From Primulina eburnea (taxonomy: Eukaryota; Streptophyta; Magnoliopsida; Lamiales; Gesneriaceae): DNA of 64,000 bases. The notes beneath the pieces were generated by a model, which saw only the letters and a list, made by a program, of their open reading frames with translations, did no database searches and was not told the DNA's origin. The stretch is from NCBI RefSeq assembly GCF_022965805.1, contig NC_133101.1, positions 9,027,069 through 9,091,068 on the forward strand, written 5' to 3'. Of the stretch, positions 46,356 through 57,416 are shown in pieces. Position numbers and translations under genes: made by a program. Position 1 is the stretch's first letter. Each line of letters starts with the position of its first letter.

Positions 46356-47757
46356 AATGTAAAGGACGATGGAATCGTTTTGAGTGGATGCAGCACATAA
46401 GAGCACATAAGAGCATGTAAGGGTTAAGTCTTACCTGTGTTTCAAAGAGCCCCAGACTCACCAAGACTTAAGTGTCGAATACACCGGAGAACCGAGGCCA
46501 ACTCATGGCCAATCCTTATTACCTGCTGAGAGTAAACGCATTTTTGTACACAAGACAAACCAACAAAAAGGGGAGCAGTAAAGGCAGATAATCAAATCCA
46601 AAATAGGGGAAAAGATAGTAAAGTTCCAACAAGTGTGCCTATCAAAGGAAATGCAAACGGCTATCTCGAACTAATGAATACTGGTCAACTAAACGAAGCA
46701 AGATCAAGGGAATAAAGCTCGAAGCTGTTCCCACTTGGCTAGACACTCCGATTGGGTATTTTCTGCCTCCCGAAGCCGATCGGTCCAGAGTTGATAGTCA
46801 TCTTTGAGACTAAGGAGCTGTTGGCCTATAGCCTGTGAGTCTCTCCTACTGCCCAACAAAATAGCCTCCAAAGCCTCTGCTTCATCCAGCAAGGTGACCA
46901 TCCTAGCTCGGCGTCGCAAGATCTCCTCCTCCAGCTTTTGACCTCGGCCTCCTCAGCGTCATAATTGGCCGCTGCTGCGACGATCTGCTCGCGAAGCGCC
47001 TTGTCATTGCCTGTCTAGCTCCTCTTTTTTTTCTCACGCTGGCTTTGGAAGGACGAGCGACGAGATATTATATCGGCAGTGGTGGCAAAGGCAGCATCAG
47101 ACTCCGAAAAGATGGTCGGAAGGCCATCAAATATGCTGAACTCCGAGGTGGCAAACTCTGGAGAAGTCTTGAGAATGGATATAGATGAGAGCATGGCCAA
47201 TCTCTGAGACTCCCCAAGCTGGTGCAAGCCAAGACCAAGGAAATTTCGAACTGCTATCTTGGCATGAGCAAGGGCTTCAACGGATGGGGCATTTTTCTCA
47301 AGAGTGGAAGTCTCAGAGGAAACACTATCAGAGAAGCTCAGGTCAAATTGGCCTTCCGACTCGCCAATGAGACCGAGTCGCGCCCTACGAGATGTAAGAT
47401 CCTGTCAAATAAACGAAGTCAAGGTTAAGCATGGCAAATACATGGAGATATCCAAAACAAAAGGAATGGTGAAGAATATTACCATGGAGGGAGTAACCGT
47501 AGGCAATGAACTAAGGACGGCGGTATAGGGGAACTCCCTCAAGACCTGAGGGTTATCAGTGGCTCTTTCCTCAGAAGCATCAGGATTGTTATCGAATTTA
47601 ACACCAGATATTCCAGCTTGAAGGACTCCCTGTACAGATGTGGCTGGACTGAAGTCAGTGTCAAAAGCTTCATTAATGTCTGAAACCTCGGGGCTAGAAT
47701 TCTTGGGGCTCGGTCGCTCAGAGACAAGAGGTGGATCATCTTCACTAGACTTGTCAA

Positions 47758-47900
47758 AACGGGCTGGCGGGGCGGGCCAGCCCGCTACCCGCCGTAACCC
47801 ACCCTTAGGCGGGGCGGGCGGGGCGGGCCAACCCGCCATTTTGGCGGGCCTCTAAATGGCCAACCCAGCCCAACCCACCTTGGGTCGCGGGTTACGCGGG
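47758..47900. repeat. Left subterminal GGCGGGCC motif cluster of the hAT element
   Basis: Repeated GGCGGGGCGGGC, GGGCCAGCCCGC and CCCACCTTGGG-like motifs just inside the terminal repeat. The right end (51425-51590) has the same motifs in inverse orientation. In the hAT family, subterminal repeats are known transposase-binding sites; that role here is inference. Confidence 0.75.
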
Positions 47901-48348
47901 CCGACCCACACTTTATTAAGTGGGCTGAAACTTGAAATAGGGCCTGGCATGGATGGCTGATTCGAATTGATTTTAAAATTAATCAAAACGAGAAAAAAAT
48001 GGATTGGTTCAAAGTTTGATTAAAAAATTCCAACCCCAACCGATTACAGAAATATATAATTTTTTTATCATATATGAATATTATTTTATTTTTTGTTAAT
48101 ATCATATCATGAACTAGTTTAGTATCATGTACGTATATTGAATATTGATATTTACTTATTTTTTTCTATTTTTAAATCCTATATTTGTAATGACATAATC
48201 ATACAATAAAATAGTTTCATAAAATACTTACAAACATTAAAATAAGAAATTTAAAAAGCATATAACATAATTCATGAAAAGTAAAGTGCTTAACTCAAAC
48301 ATGAAGAAACTAAACAAATACTATAAAGTCCATCTCATTAAACTCCAT

Positions 48349-50580
48349 TCAATCTTCATCTTCTACAGTAGCTCCCTCCACTGTTTCTTCATCAAAAATT
48401 TCAACAACATTGGATCCTTCTCGGGATGAAGTTGTTTTGAAATTTTCACATTCATCATCGTCTGCATCTAAAAGATACGAGTAAGCCAATATATTAATTT
48501 AAGAAAATTTATGTGTATATATAAAAGTGAAATTACCATAAACATAACCACGCAACCAGTTACGCGTGCAAATAAGAGCTTGCACTTTTTCAGGAAGGAT
48601 ACGACTTCTGTACTTGGTGAGCACATGAGCACCAATAGAAAAAGTTGACTCTGATGCAACCGTAGTTATGGGGATAGATAAAATATCGCATGCCATCAAT
48701 GAAAGTGAAGGGTATCGATGCTTATGATTCTTCCAATGCTCCAAAACATCTAAATGTTGATAATATACAAATTCAAGCTTTGGCTCCTCCAAATAAAGAT
48801 CTAATTCAGATTTTCCTGCACTTCTAATGGTTTGACTTTCATATGCCATGATTTCCTACATCAATTAACTTATAGTAAAACAATATATATATATAAAGAC
48901 AAACTAAAGAGTAATATAAGAAACAGAAAAGAAATAAATCATTTTAATACTTACATCATATATTCTTTTGTCTTTATTTTTAATTTCTCCTCCACTTTGA
49001 GTATGTAAAATTGTAACAGAAGATGATCTTGGTTGTGAAGAACTTGTCTGATTGGTGTTAGTATACTGCTCAAAAAGCTTGTACAATTTTGTCTTCACAA
49101 TCAACATCTTCTCTTGGCATTTGATAGGATCTTCATCAAGTTTCGAATAAAAAAACTCTAACATAGAAAGCTTTATTCGTGGGTCAAGAATAGCCCCAAA
49201 TGCAAGCACCACATTATATTGATTCAAATACTTATCAAACTTTTCTTTCATCCTTTTACACATATCACTTACCACCGAATCTTCATTTGACAAGTTCTCA
49301 TTTAACAAAACCTCGATCTTCCAAACTTGCATGAAGTACAAATTTGATGTAGGATAAGAAGAACCCGAGATCAAATTAGTAGTATCATAAAATGGCTCAA
49401 GAAATTCACATATTTTTTCTCCTCTTTTCCACTCTTCAATTGAAGGACAATATTTATAATTATTATCGTTCAATTGAAGAGAAGAAAAAGCCTTTTTATG
49501 TTTGATGGCACTATCCAACATCCAATATGTTGAATTCCAACGAGTAGGCACATCCAATCTCAAGCCAATACCACTGTCAATGTTACCAACTGCTCTCACA
49601 CATTCTTCAAATTTTCTCATCCTACCCTCTGAGCCTTTCACATACTTGACAGATTCTCTAATTTTATTCAAAGCTACACTAGCTATTTTGAGACCTTCGT
49701 GGACAATGAGATTCAATATATGAGCAGAACAACGAACATGAAAAAATTCACCATCACACAACAAGCTATCATGCAACGAAAGTCGTTCTTTCAAAATGCC
49801 TTGCATATTATCATTACTTGATGCATTATCCAATGTCAAAGAGAAAACTTTTTTCTCAATACCCCATTCCTTCAAAAATCCAAACAATTTTGATGCCAAT
49901 TCAACTCCCGAGTGTGGAGGAGGCATATGAGCAAAGCTAAGTATTTTACTATTCAATTTCCAATCATCATCAACAAAGTGGGCACTCAAGCAAATGTAGC
50001 CCTCACTAGTGCATGCAGTCCATACATCTGAAGTTAAACAAATTCTATTTTTTATGTTAGCCAAAGTTTTCCTAAGTTTCTCTTTCTCTCTCATGTAGAT
50101 TCTCGAAATGTCGGAAACAAGAGTATTTCTGGAAATACAAAGCACATCGGGATTTATATATTTAACCCAATCTCTAATACCATCATACTCGATAAAAGTA
50201 AATGGCAAATCATGCTTAATAATGGCAGCAGCTAATAATTCACGTGAAATTTTTTGATCTATTTTTTTTGACCTCATGTTCCCATCATGATCAATAATCA
50301 TTTGTCCAACATCATGAAATTTTACCATTTTGCAACTTTGAAGATGACGCCTTAATGTAGAAGTCCCGTATTGTTTTCCCCCACATTTATACTCTTTCTT
50401 GCATGCCTTACATTCGGCTCTTTGTATACCATCTTGACCAATCTCTTTTTTCATAAAATAATTCCAGACATCAGAATATTCTTTAGGCTTTTTTGATATA
50501 GCCTCCTCCTGACCATGCTTAGTGTTTCCGATTTCCTCATAATCATCTATGTTAACACTTTGGTTCATTGTAGAATCCAT
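48349..50580 (-). CDS. hAT transposase (BED finger, hATC domain)
   Basis: Three exons on the minus strand, 50580-48955, 48855-48537 and 48467-48349, predict 687 residues with no internal stop. The start is MDSTMNQSVNIDDYEE. The BED zinc finger reads VWNYFMKKE, CKACKKEY, LRRHLQSC. The catalytic core has CLTSDVWTA and LTLDNASSND, which carry the expected acidic residues. The hATC dimerisation domain is in exon 2 (LSLMACDILSIPITTVASES, FSIGAHVLTKYRSRILPEKV). Exon 3 is a short acidic tail. Introns are GT-AG (GAT/GTAAGT; TATG/GTAATT). This resembles RICESLEEPER-type transposases of about 690 residues. It cuts and joins DNA at the element's inverted ends. It appears intact, so the element may be autonomous. 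Confidence 0.9.
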
Positions 50581-51968
50581 AATCTGCAAATACAATAGTG
50601 AAAAATATTAATAACTTCATTCATTTCAATCACAAGCCAATCAAAAATCCGATTTCTAAGAGAAGAAAAACATATTTGTTTGCTCTTAGTTACACACACT
50701 AACCAGTTTTAGCCCATAATTGATAGAAGGACAAGAGCAGTAAACAGAATACTCGCACATCATACTGGAAAATCAAAGATTAATAACCCAAGCTGACTAG
50801 CCACACAAATAGTACTCATCATTGATAAAAAAAATTCTTTATGCGGTATAATGGGTTAGGCCCCTCGTGTTTGGACCATCATGAATTGATGGTTGTATTC
50901 TAGTGTGGGTAATAATTTTAGACATTTAAATAATGGTATTAAAATTGACCATTCAATGAAATATATCATATCCATAATTGAATGCAATCATTCAACGGAA
51001 AGTTCAATAGGAGGGCAAACATCAATTTAAAGCAAATGCTGACTGGAGAAAGGGTAAAACAAACAAAATCAAACCTCTATTAATTTCAAGAAAAAACAAT
51101 TTATTTAGCAGAGCCTCACGGCAAAGAAATCAAAAAACGAAGGTAATATGCAAAAACACTGTGCGCACGCACAGGGCACTGGGAGAGAGAGTGAGACTAT
51201 AAATGATAAGAAAAATACAAAATCAAACCCACAAATTCAGTCAAAATCGATGATGAAACTTACCACTTGTTGATAGAATGAGCAGAAACACTGCACGCAC
51301 AGGGCACTGGGCAGATTTGCTCACTTGAGAGTTGAGAGAAGGAGTTACGAATTGATTTGAAAGAGAGCGATAATCTATGCTAGGGTTGTAAATATAAAAC
51401 TTAAAATTAAAAAAAATCCTACCCTAATTTGTTGGGCCAGCCCGCCCCGTTTAGGCCCGCCCCGCTTAGGCCCGCAACCCAAACGGGCTCAAACCAATTG
51501 GCCCGCCTCTAAATGGGCTGCTATTTTTTCAACCCAACCCATTCATTTTTTATGGCGGGGCGGGCCAGCCCGACGGGCCTGGCCCAATTTGACAAGTCTA
51601 ATCTTCACCAAGGATGATGGGGTCATCAAAGGTGTTGCTAGGGCCAGAAACCAGTTTAGTTGAATGGCGAGTATGATATCGCCGACCCACCGTCTGGAGC
51701 CTACGAGTGATATTTCCTGTCGGAGCAGCTTTAGGAGTGGCCTTAGTCTTCAAGGATTGAGATTTCGGAGGCACTGTGACCTGCTCCTGTTTGAGTTTCA
51801 AACTCCCTTGAGTATCCATTTTTGGGAGCTTGACAAACACAGGACTGTCCTCACTCGGAGCCACATCTCGCTTGAGAGCATCTACAAGAAGTCACAAAAA
51901 CAATGCTGGAATAACAGATATCGACAACAAAGCGCTATGTAAACATAAAGAAGGATACCAGACCATAC

Positions 51969-53508
51969 CAGGGTGTCGAATTACTGATGGAATGAGGTCT
52001 AGGTAGCGTGACTTCCACCAAATAGCAAATGACTCGGCCATCTTTCGGTCAAGTGGCACCATCGGGCTGAGAAACCTCCCGGATAAAGTGGATAGGAGCT
52101 GTACGGTTGCCTTGGAAAGTCTCCTAGAGGCGATCTCTGAGACAATATGAGTCAAGTCCACCGGGAAAGATAGCGAGGTGTGAGGGACTGCCGGTGAGAG
52201 CCAGAATTGGTACGCATATAAAGAAGGATTGTAAAATTCGAACGACCAACTCGACTTGTCATTATATGGCGGGCGTGTGGAAGAACAATCAACTACCAAT
52301 AATCTGGGATGGATATACCGAGTCAAGACTAGAGCAGCAATCTCATCGGGAGAACGACCATTAAAGTCCGGAAAAGCACCAACCCAAAAAGGCCGGGTAA
52401 GGCAAGAAACGCTCGGTCGTGCAGGAAGATTGAGTGTCTCTAGCTTCAGCCGCTGCAAATAATCCATCAGATCAGAGGTAGAAAGAACGAGGTGGCTCCC
52501 CATCAGTGAGGTAATGCGCAACATGGTAAGAGGGCCAGCAGGGAAATCCATCAAGCCAGGAAAGTACGAAAAGGCACATATCTGTAAAAACCATGATACT
52601 CCCCCCAGCTTGGAAATAGGATCGTGCCTAACACATTGATTCAAACTGCGGTATACGGACCCTAGAAGCATCACCGCCAAATTATACACTCTACCGGTGC
52701 TGAGGGAGCATGCAAGGGGCAGGTATTCAGATGATGGCTTGCCAGACGAAGGGCAGAAAATGTAATGGCAAACCAAGACCCATAGAAACGTGACGTGTTC
52801 AACCACAGAAGGAACACCTGTATGCGAAGACCATTCCTTGACCACTGCCCGATAGGAGGGATAGTAATAACGGGTATGAGTTAATGTCGGGGCAGCGGGA
52901 TCATCAATGAAATAGGGGGAGTCAGGCCCAACCACAGGCAACCCGAGTAACAAAGAGATGTCATACAAAGTTATAGACATTGGGCCAAAGGGAAAGATGA
53001 AAACATTGCAGGAAGGGGACCAAAACCGGAGAAGGCAATCAAATAAAACGGATTGCTTGCTTATTTTCATCTTAGAAGTCATAACCAGTGGCCACAAGCC
53101 CTGTTGGCGCCACTGCTGCCCAAAATGAGGGGTCAAACGATCTATCCACTCGACCCAACCCTCAGGAACCCGTGGCCAAGATTTGAACTGGGAAGGCTCA
53201 CTGTGGGGAAATAAACATCTGGAGAGCAACAAATCCCTCGAGTGTAGTGAAGGCAGGGGAAAGAACAACTCATGGACTGATGGGGGAAATTGATTCTCAG
53301 AATAGGATGGATGCCGCACTGGGCCAATAGTGGCAAGGGCCAGAGAAACAAAGGCTGGACTCCTACAGTTGAGCAACGGATAAGTTAGAAACATTGCAAG
53401 ACACAAAGAAGACAGATAACCATGGAAGATGCAACTCATACCCCGCTTTAACTTCAGACTTGTGTAAGGCCCCAGACTCAGATGCGAATGGATTGATAGC
53501 TGATGCAC
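51969..53508 (-). CDS. Plant mobile domain exon (antisense gene)
   Basis: An open exon of about 513 codons read on the minus strand. Mobile-domain landmarks are VEWIDRLTPHFGQQWRQQG, VLFDCLLRFWSPSCNVFIF, FGPMSITLYDISLLLGLPVV and the downstream CHYIFCPSSGKPSSEY and FCTRYIHPRLLV-like segments. It starts after the acceptor TTCTTGTAG at 53509 and ends at the donor G/GTATGG. This domain occurs in MAIN/MAIL-type nuclear proteins, in DNA-transposon-associated genes and in extra genes of Tat elements. No catalytic function can be assigned. Confidence 0.8.
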
Positions 53509-54925
53509 CTACAAGAAATGAGTGGATATTTTAAACATCTTTACCCAACAACTAAATTACTAGCCAAGGACATACCAGACACCGTCGAGTGAATCAAGGG
53601 AGTAGCCGTTACTGAAGTGATAATCGAAGCCGAAATAATGGCAGGAACAGATGGGGTGACCTTTACCACAGATGGGGTCAGATTATTAAGAGCAGTAAGA
53701 GGTGGGGATAACGTTGCAGCTGGCAACCTGAAAACCAACAAGGGAGTGAGCAAAAGCAAAGTCACACTCTATTTAGTAAACAAATACCACACATACCCGG
53801 TGTGTGCGGCCCCTATTTGGGTGGCAACAGGGACAGAACTAGAGTCAATGGACTGATTGGGGTCAAAGACCACTGCATGCAAGCAAGCAATATTCAGAAA
53901 ACCAATTGATACAGTGTATGCTACAGGGCCAAAAGATGGCCAAGCTACCGCACCTACAACACAAAGGCCAATGTATGGCCAGACGACACCGAAAGTTCGT
54001 AATTTCCCTTTTTTAAAAGTAGACAGATCAGACAAATAAACGTAGATGTTTATTGTGCTGCTTCTCAGAGAATCAGTACAAGAACTAGTACGGGGAGTCA
54101 CACTCTCTTCTCGAACAATCAAGTTTAACCACACAAAGCAAGAAATAGAATTGCAAGTCAATCAAAAACGACAAACAATATTCAATGAATCGAGAAACAC
54201 TAAGAAAAATTCGAGAAAGAGGAACATGAAGATACCCATGGCCGTGGAGAATGAAATCGGACGCCCTGATAAATCCATGGAAGCGGGTGCGACAATTGGC
54301 GAGGACGATGTGGGCACGAGTTGCGAAGGACAGGCAGAGACGTCCCGAGGAGGAGCTAAAATGGCCTCCGCAGCTGTCAGTCGATGGCCCGAGCCAAGAG
54401 GGGTGATCGCCCGTGCGGAGGAAAACGGACCAACGCTCGTCGGAACGCCCATTGACGACCCAGCGACGGCCAAGAAAGGATTAACGCCAGTGGCAGAACC
54501 GGCGAACGCAATAGGTGCCGGAGTAGAGACGTTGGCTTGAGAAGATGGCGAACCCGCGGCGCTGGATGAGGGGAGAAATGACGGAGACGATTCCCGAGCC
54601 ATCGCAAAATCCCCGGTATCACGGCGTTAGGGGAAACGATCGTGAAGGGTAGGCGAGCGCACTCGGATAACCAGCGATCGATTCAAGGGGAGCTGGGTAT
54701 GGTGTGCGAAGGCAGCGAGGAGAAGATGAACGGGGAGTAGGCGCGAGTCAAGCAGGAAGGAATTTCAAAATGAGCGTGAAAGTTAGGGTCCAGGGAAATG
54801 AATTGAAGTGCTCGGCCCATTAATGAAGCCCAATTCATAAGACATTTGTGGGCTATTACCTATGGAGAAATTGAAAATTGGGCTCGCGCATCGCATACAA
54901 GCATTTTGGCCCACGGGCCAATGCT

Positions 54926-54938
54926 TGCGGGGGGCAAT
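54926..54938 (+). promoter_or_regulatory. Polypurine tract of the Tat element
   Basis: TGCGGGGGGCAAT directly precedes the TG of the 3-prime LTR at 54939 and is the expected plus-strand primer. Confidence 0.7.
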
Positions 54939-55560
54939 TGTTTGGGCTAAAAATAATTTAATTACAAGCCCAAGTCAATTCTGAAGCCCAATTAAATAAG
55001 CCCATAACAGAATAATTCTTAAATCGATTCAAGAAGGAGCACTGAGCGCGGAAGAGGATAAAAACGTGGGAGGATAGTTAGAAATCGTGACATTAGGGGA
55101 GCAGATAGTGGAGATCATGGGGGAGTGGAGAAAGAGGACACAGCGGCCAGGAAGAAAAAGGAGATCGGCAATACAGAAAAGGAGACAACACAACTCAACT
55201 ACGCACAAAATTCTGCAAAATACTCTCTGCAAAATTGCAATCTTCAAGCAATAGTTTTTCAAGCTTTTCAGTATATTTCTAGCGTCTTCTCATTTTAGAT
55301 TTCTGCACAAGTTATTATATTTTCAAGTTTTGATGAATTCCTACAGTTTTGTAAATTCAAAATCATGTCAGGGGTTTATTTGCATCGATTCACAATAGTT
55401 TTCTTTATTTTGGCATTGCATTTGTTTTAGGAGATTAGAACCGACGGTCAAATTTAGAATTCACTTTCGTTTGTTTTTAGAAGTTAGATTTTTATCATTT
55501 TCACACAAATCGGTGCACTTCGCACCTGGCACGCCCGCAACACCAAATATTGTGCAAACA
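54939..55560 (+). repeat. 3-prime LTR of the Tat element
   Basis: 622 bp, identical in length to the 5-prime LTR with three substitutions seen (two in the GAAGAGG block, one in ACACAKCGGCC). Followed by the target duplication CTTAT. Confidence 0.95.

Positions 55561-55562
<2 letters not shown>

Positions 55563-55644
<82 letters not shown>
55563..55644. repeat. (TA)n microsatellite
   Basis: A TA run of about 80 bp between the gypsy 3-prime target duplication and the MULE-like element. Long open frames of alternating Y and I here are artefacts. Confidence 0.95.
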
Positions 55645-55647
<3 letters not shown>

Positions 55648-55737
55648 GGATGATACCCTGCAACCCTTGGGTGCAGGGTATCCGTGGGCGACAGCTGAGC
55701 TGTCGCCCACGTGTGCATTTTTTTTTTAAAAAAATTG

Positions 55738-56095
55738 AAACCGGAATTAGCGACGGTTTTGTTAGAAACCGTCGTCAAATGACAATATTAAAAAATTGTA
55801 ACCGGACATAGCGACGGTTTTTCACAAACCGTCGCTAAATGTCTAATTTTTTAAAAAAAATAACCGGATATAGCGACGGTGTTTTACAAACCGTCGCTAA
55901 ATGTCTAATTTTTTAAAAAATAACCGGACATAGCGACGGTTTATTAAAAACCGTCGCTAAATGTCTATTGTTTAAAAAAAATAACCGGACAGAGCGATGA
56001 TTTAGTACAAACAGTCGCTAAATGTCTACTGTGTAAAAAAAATAACCGGACATAGCGACGGTTTTTTACAAACCGTCGCTAAATGGCTAATTTGA
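55738..56095. repeat. Left hairpin array of the MULE-like element
   Basis: Six units of about 60 bp, each with AGCGACGGTTT and AAACCGTCGCT as hairpin arms around a few bases, separated by AAATGTCTAATTTTTT and ATAACCGGACAT-type spacers. The fifth unit is diverged (GAGCGATGATTT). Confidence 0.9.
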
Positions 56096-56147
56096 TTTGA
56101 AATCTCTACAATTTAGTGACCATGATTAAATATGTTGTTGGAAGTTG

Positions 56148-56863
56148 TTACCTTTGTTTAACTGAAATCTCTACAATTTCTGAATCTGTCTCGTAATCAA
56201 AAAAGAAAGTTGAACTCTTGTCTTTCTCAGACAGAAAGAAATCAATCAATGTTTCGGCATCAATACCCTTGTGCTCATCCCTAAGCGTTTTCTCGTAGTT
56301 TCTTATATCTCTTTCCGTGCAACCTACATGTTCAGGCCCTCCAGACTCTATTTCAAACAATCGCATTTGTTGACAAGTAGGTACATTCGCTTCAGCAAAC
56401 TGTTGAGTTAGTGCTTTCTTTGCTGCAGAAACAGTACGATGTGAGCGTAACAAATGCACCTTTGAAGGAGTTGATAGTGGATGATTATGACTTTCTACGA
56501 AGGTACTAACAACCCAACCTACACCAATTTGTTCCTTCACAACTGAAATCTTTGACTTACATCCAGTTCTAATCTCACCACGAGCTCTTTCTTTACTGGT
56601 TCATCACTTTTTGATTGTTTACTCCATCTTATTGCATCTGTATGTCCTTCTTTAAAGCATACAAATTTTTTCCAGATAACTTCATTTGTTTTCTTACTTT
56701 TTTTGCTATTGCTCATTCTCGCACTAAAACCAGATTTTCGTGCGTATTGGTTGTAGAACGAAAACGCCTCCTCTAAAGATTCGAATTTCATACCTATTTC
56801 TGGCTTTTGATTGTCTCCAACTTGGGGAATGTACGACAGTTCATCGCCGCCGTTTTCTTCCAT
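56148..56863 (-). pseudogene. FAR1 DNA-binding-domain gene fragment, frameshifted
   Basis: It starts MEENGGDELSYIPQVGD at 56863. The FAR1 domain follows: GMKFESLEEAFSFYNQYARK, SGFSARMSNSKK, VIWKKFVCFKEGHTD. The frame must change near 56580-56595 to reach the rest of the domain (RTGCKSKISVVKEQIG, VVSTFVESHNHPLSTPS). It ends VEISVKQR at the stop at 56148, or at a donor AG/GTAACA there. FAR1/FHY3 proteins descend from Mutator transposases. Here only the zinc-finger N-terminal part exists, without the transposase and SWIM domains. It lies inside the MULE-like element and is presumably its degenerate or captured gene. Confidence 0.8.
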
Positions 56864-57125
56864 TCTACAATATGAAATGAACAAAATTAATTTTGCTTAG
56901 ATATTGAAATTCTACCGAAAAAGTGAGAAAGTTAGGAGCATTCACGCACAAATTCTACCGAAAGTGAGAAATTTTCGAACAACATCGAGTTACCTTTAGA
57001 TTTGACGCGCACGAGATCTGGAAAAAAAATTAATTGTGTGTTGTGGGCGCTAGGTTTTGAGGCGCACGAGATTTGGGTGAAATAGTTTACTTTTCTGTGT
57101 GGGGCGCTAGGTTGGACGGGTTTTG

Positions 57126-57416
57126 TCTAAAAAATTAGACATTTAGCGACGGTTTGTAATAAACCGTCGCTATGTCCGTTAAAAAATTAGACATTTAGCG
57201 ACGGTTTTAATTAAACCGTCGCTATGTCCGGTTATTTTTTTAGAAAGTAGACATTTAGCGACGGTTTGTAAAAACCCGTCGCTATGTCCGGTTAAAAATT
57301 AGACATTTAGCGACGGTTTGTGAAAAACCGTCGCTATGTCCGGTTACAATTTTTTAATATTGTCATTTGGCGACGGTTTCTAACAAAACCGTCGCTAATT
57401 CCGGTTTCAATTTTTT
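57126..57416. repeat. Right hairpin array of the MULE-like element
   Basis: Five units with the same AGCGACGGTTT / AAACCGTCGCT arms in the opposite overall orientation (ATTTAGCGACGG ... CCGTCGCTATGTCCGG). Together with the left array this forms the long inverted repeats. Confidence 0.9.

Larger units (their letters stand above)
45348..46703. other. Non-coding spacer of the Tat element with several repeats
   Basis: No gene is supported. It holds three direct copies of a roughly 21-bp unit CAGTGGGGAGTTGGCATT (45372-45430), six dispersed inverted motifs of the form GGCC-TTAG-GGCCACT (45424, 45484, 45564, 45679, 45879 and 45943) and a 38-44 bp tandem repeat at 46237-46355. GGGGAG-rich polypurine stretches recur. 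Confidence 0.75.
47746..51600 (-). mobile_element. Complete hAT DNA transposon, 3855 bp
   Basis: The ends TAGACTTGTCAAA (left) and its inverted copy (right, ending TTTGACAAGTCTA) are flanked by a perfect 8-bp target duplication ATCTTCAC (47738-47745 and 51601-51608). Both subterminal regions are packed with GGCGGGCC/GGCCCGCC motifs (about 47758-47900 and 51425-51590). One transposase gene fills the middle. It sits inside the antisense gene of the Tat element and must therefore be younger than, or have travelled with, that element. Confidence 0.95.
46704..54602 (-). pseudogene. Antisense plant-mobile-domain gene of the Tat element, split by a hAT insertion
   Basis: This is a gene opposite to the retroelement, starting near ATG 54602 (MARESSPSFLPSSSAAG, a low-complexity head). 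The plant mobile domain lies in exon 53508-51969. The next exon starts at 51881 (DALKRDVAPSEDSPVF) and runs to the hAT target site; joining at the 8-bp duplication keeps the frame (ILGED, then DPPLVSERPSPK at 47737). It continues to 47483, then from 47401 (DLTSRRARLGLIGESEG) to about 47015. A coiled-coil tail (LLDEAEALEAILLGSRRD, WTDRLREAENTQSECL) ends at 46704, apparently one base out of frame. Two introns are well supported: 51882-51968 (G/GTATGG to TGTAG) and 47402-47482 (ATG/GTAATA to GACAG). Exon joins before 53508 are unresolved. A mobile domain followed by a coiled coil is the usual plan of this family; its role in retroelements is unknown. Confidence 0.7.
37890..55560 (+). mobile_element. 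Tat-lineage Ty3/gypsy retrotransposon, 17.7 kb, young
   Basis: LTRs of exactly 622 bp (37890-38511 and 54939-55560) start TGTTTGGGC and end GCAAACA, and differ at only three positions by eye. They are flanked by a perfect target duplication CTTAT (37885-37889 and 55561-55565). Order: primer site, gag-protease, RT, RNase H, a second archaeal-type RNase H, integrase, a long non-coding region with tandem repeats, an antisense plant-mobile-domain gene, polypurine tract, LTR. The second RNase H and the extra gene mark the Tat/Ogre group. A hAT transposon (47746-51600) is nested inside. Three coding lesions are visible, so this copy is probably not autonomous. Confidence 0.95.

Noticed and set aside
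46081..46464. Antisense frames rich in LDPFPAY repeats
   Set aside because: They translate the 38-44 bp tandem repeat of the gypsy spacer and three overlapping frames look alike.
55461..55778. Open frames on both strands with long alternating Y and I runs
   Set aside because: They are translations of a TA microsatellite in two directions.
55738..57416. CRISPR-like regularly spaced repeats
   Set aside because: The units are hairpins that include their spacers, occur in inverse orientation at both ends of a transposon, and this is a plant genome.
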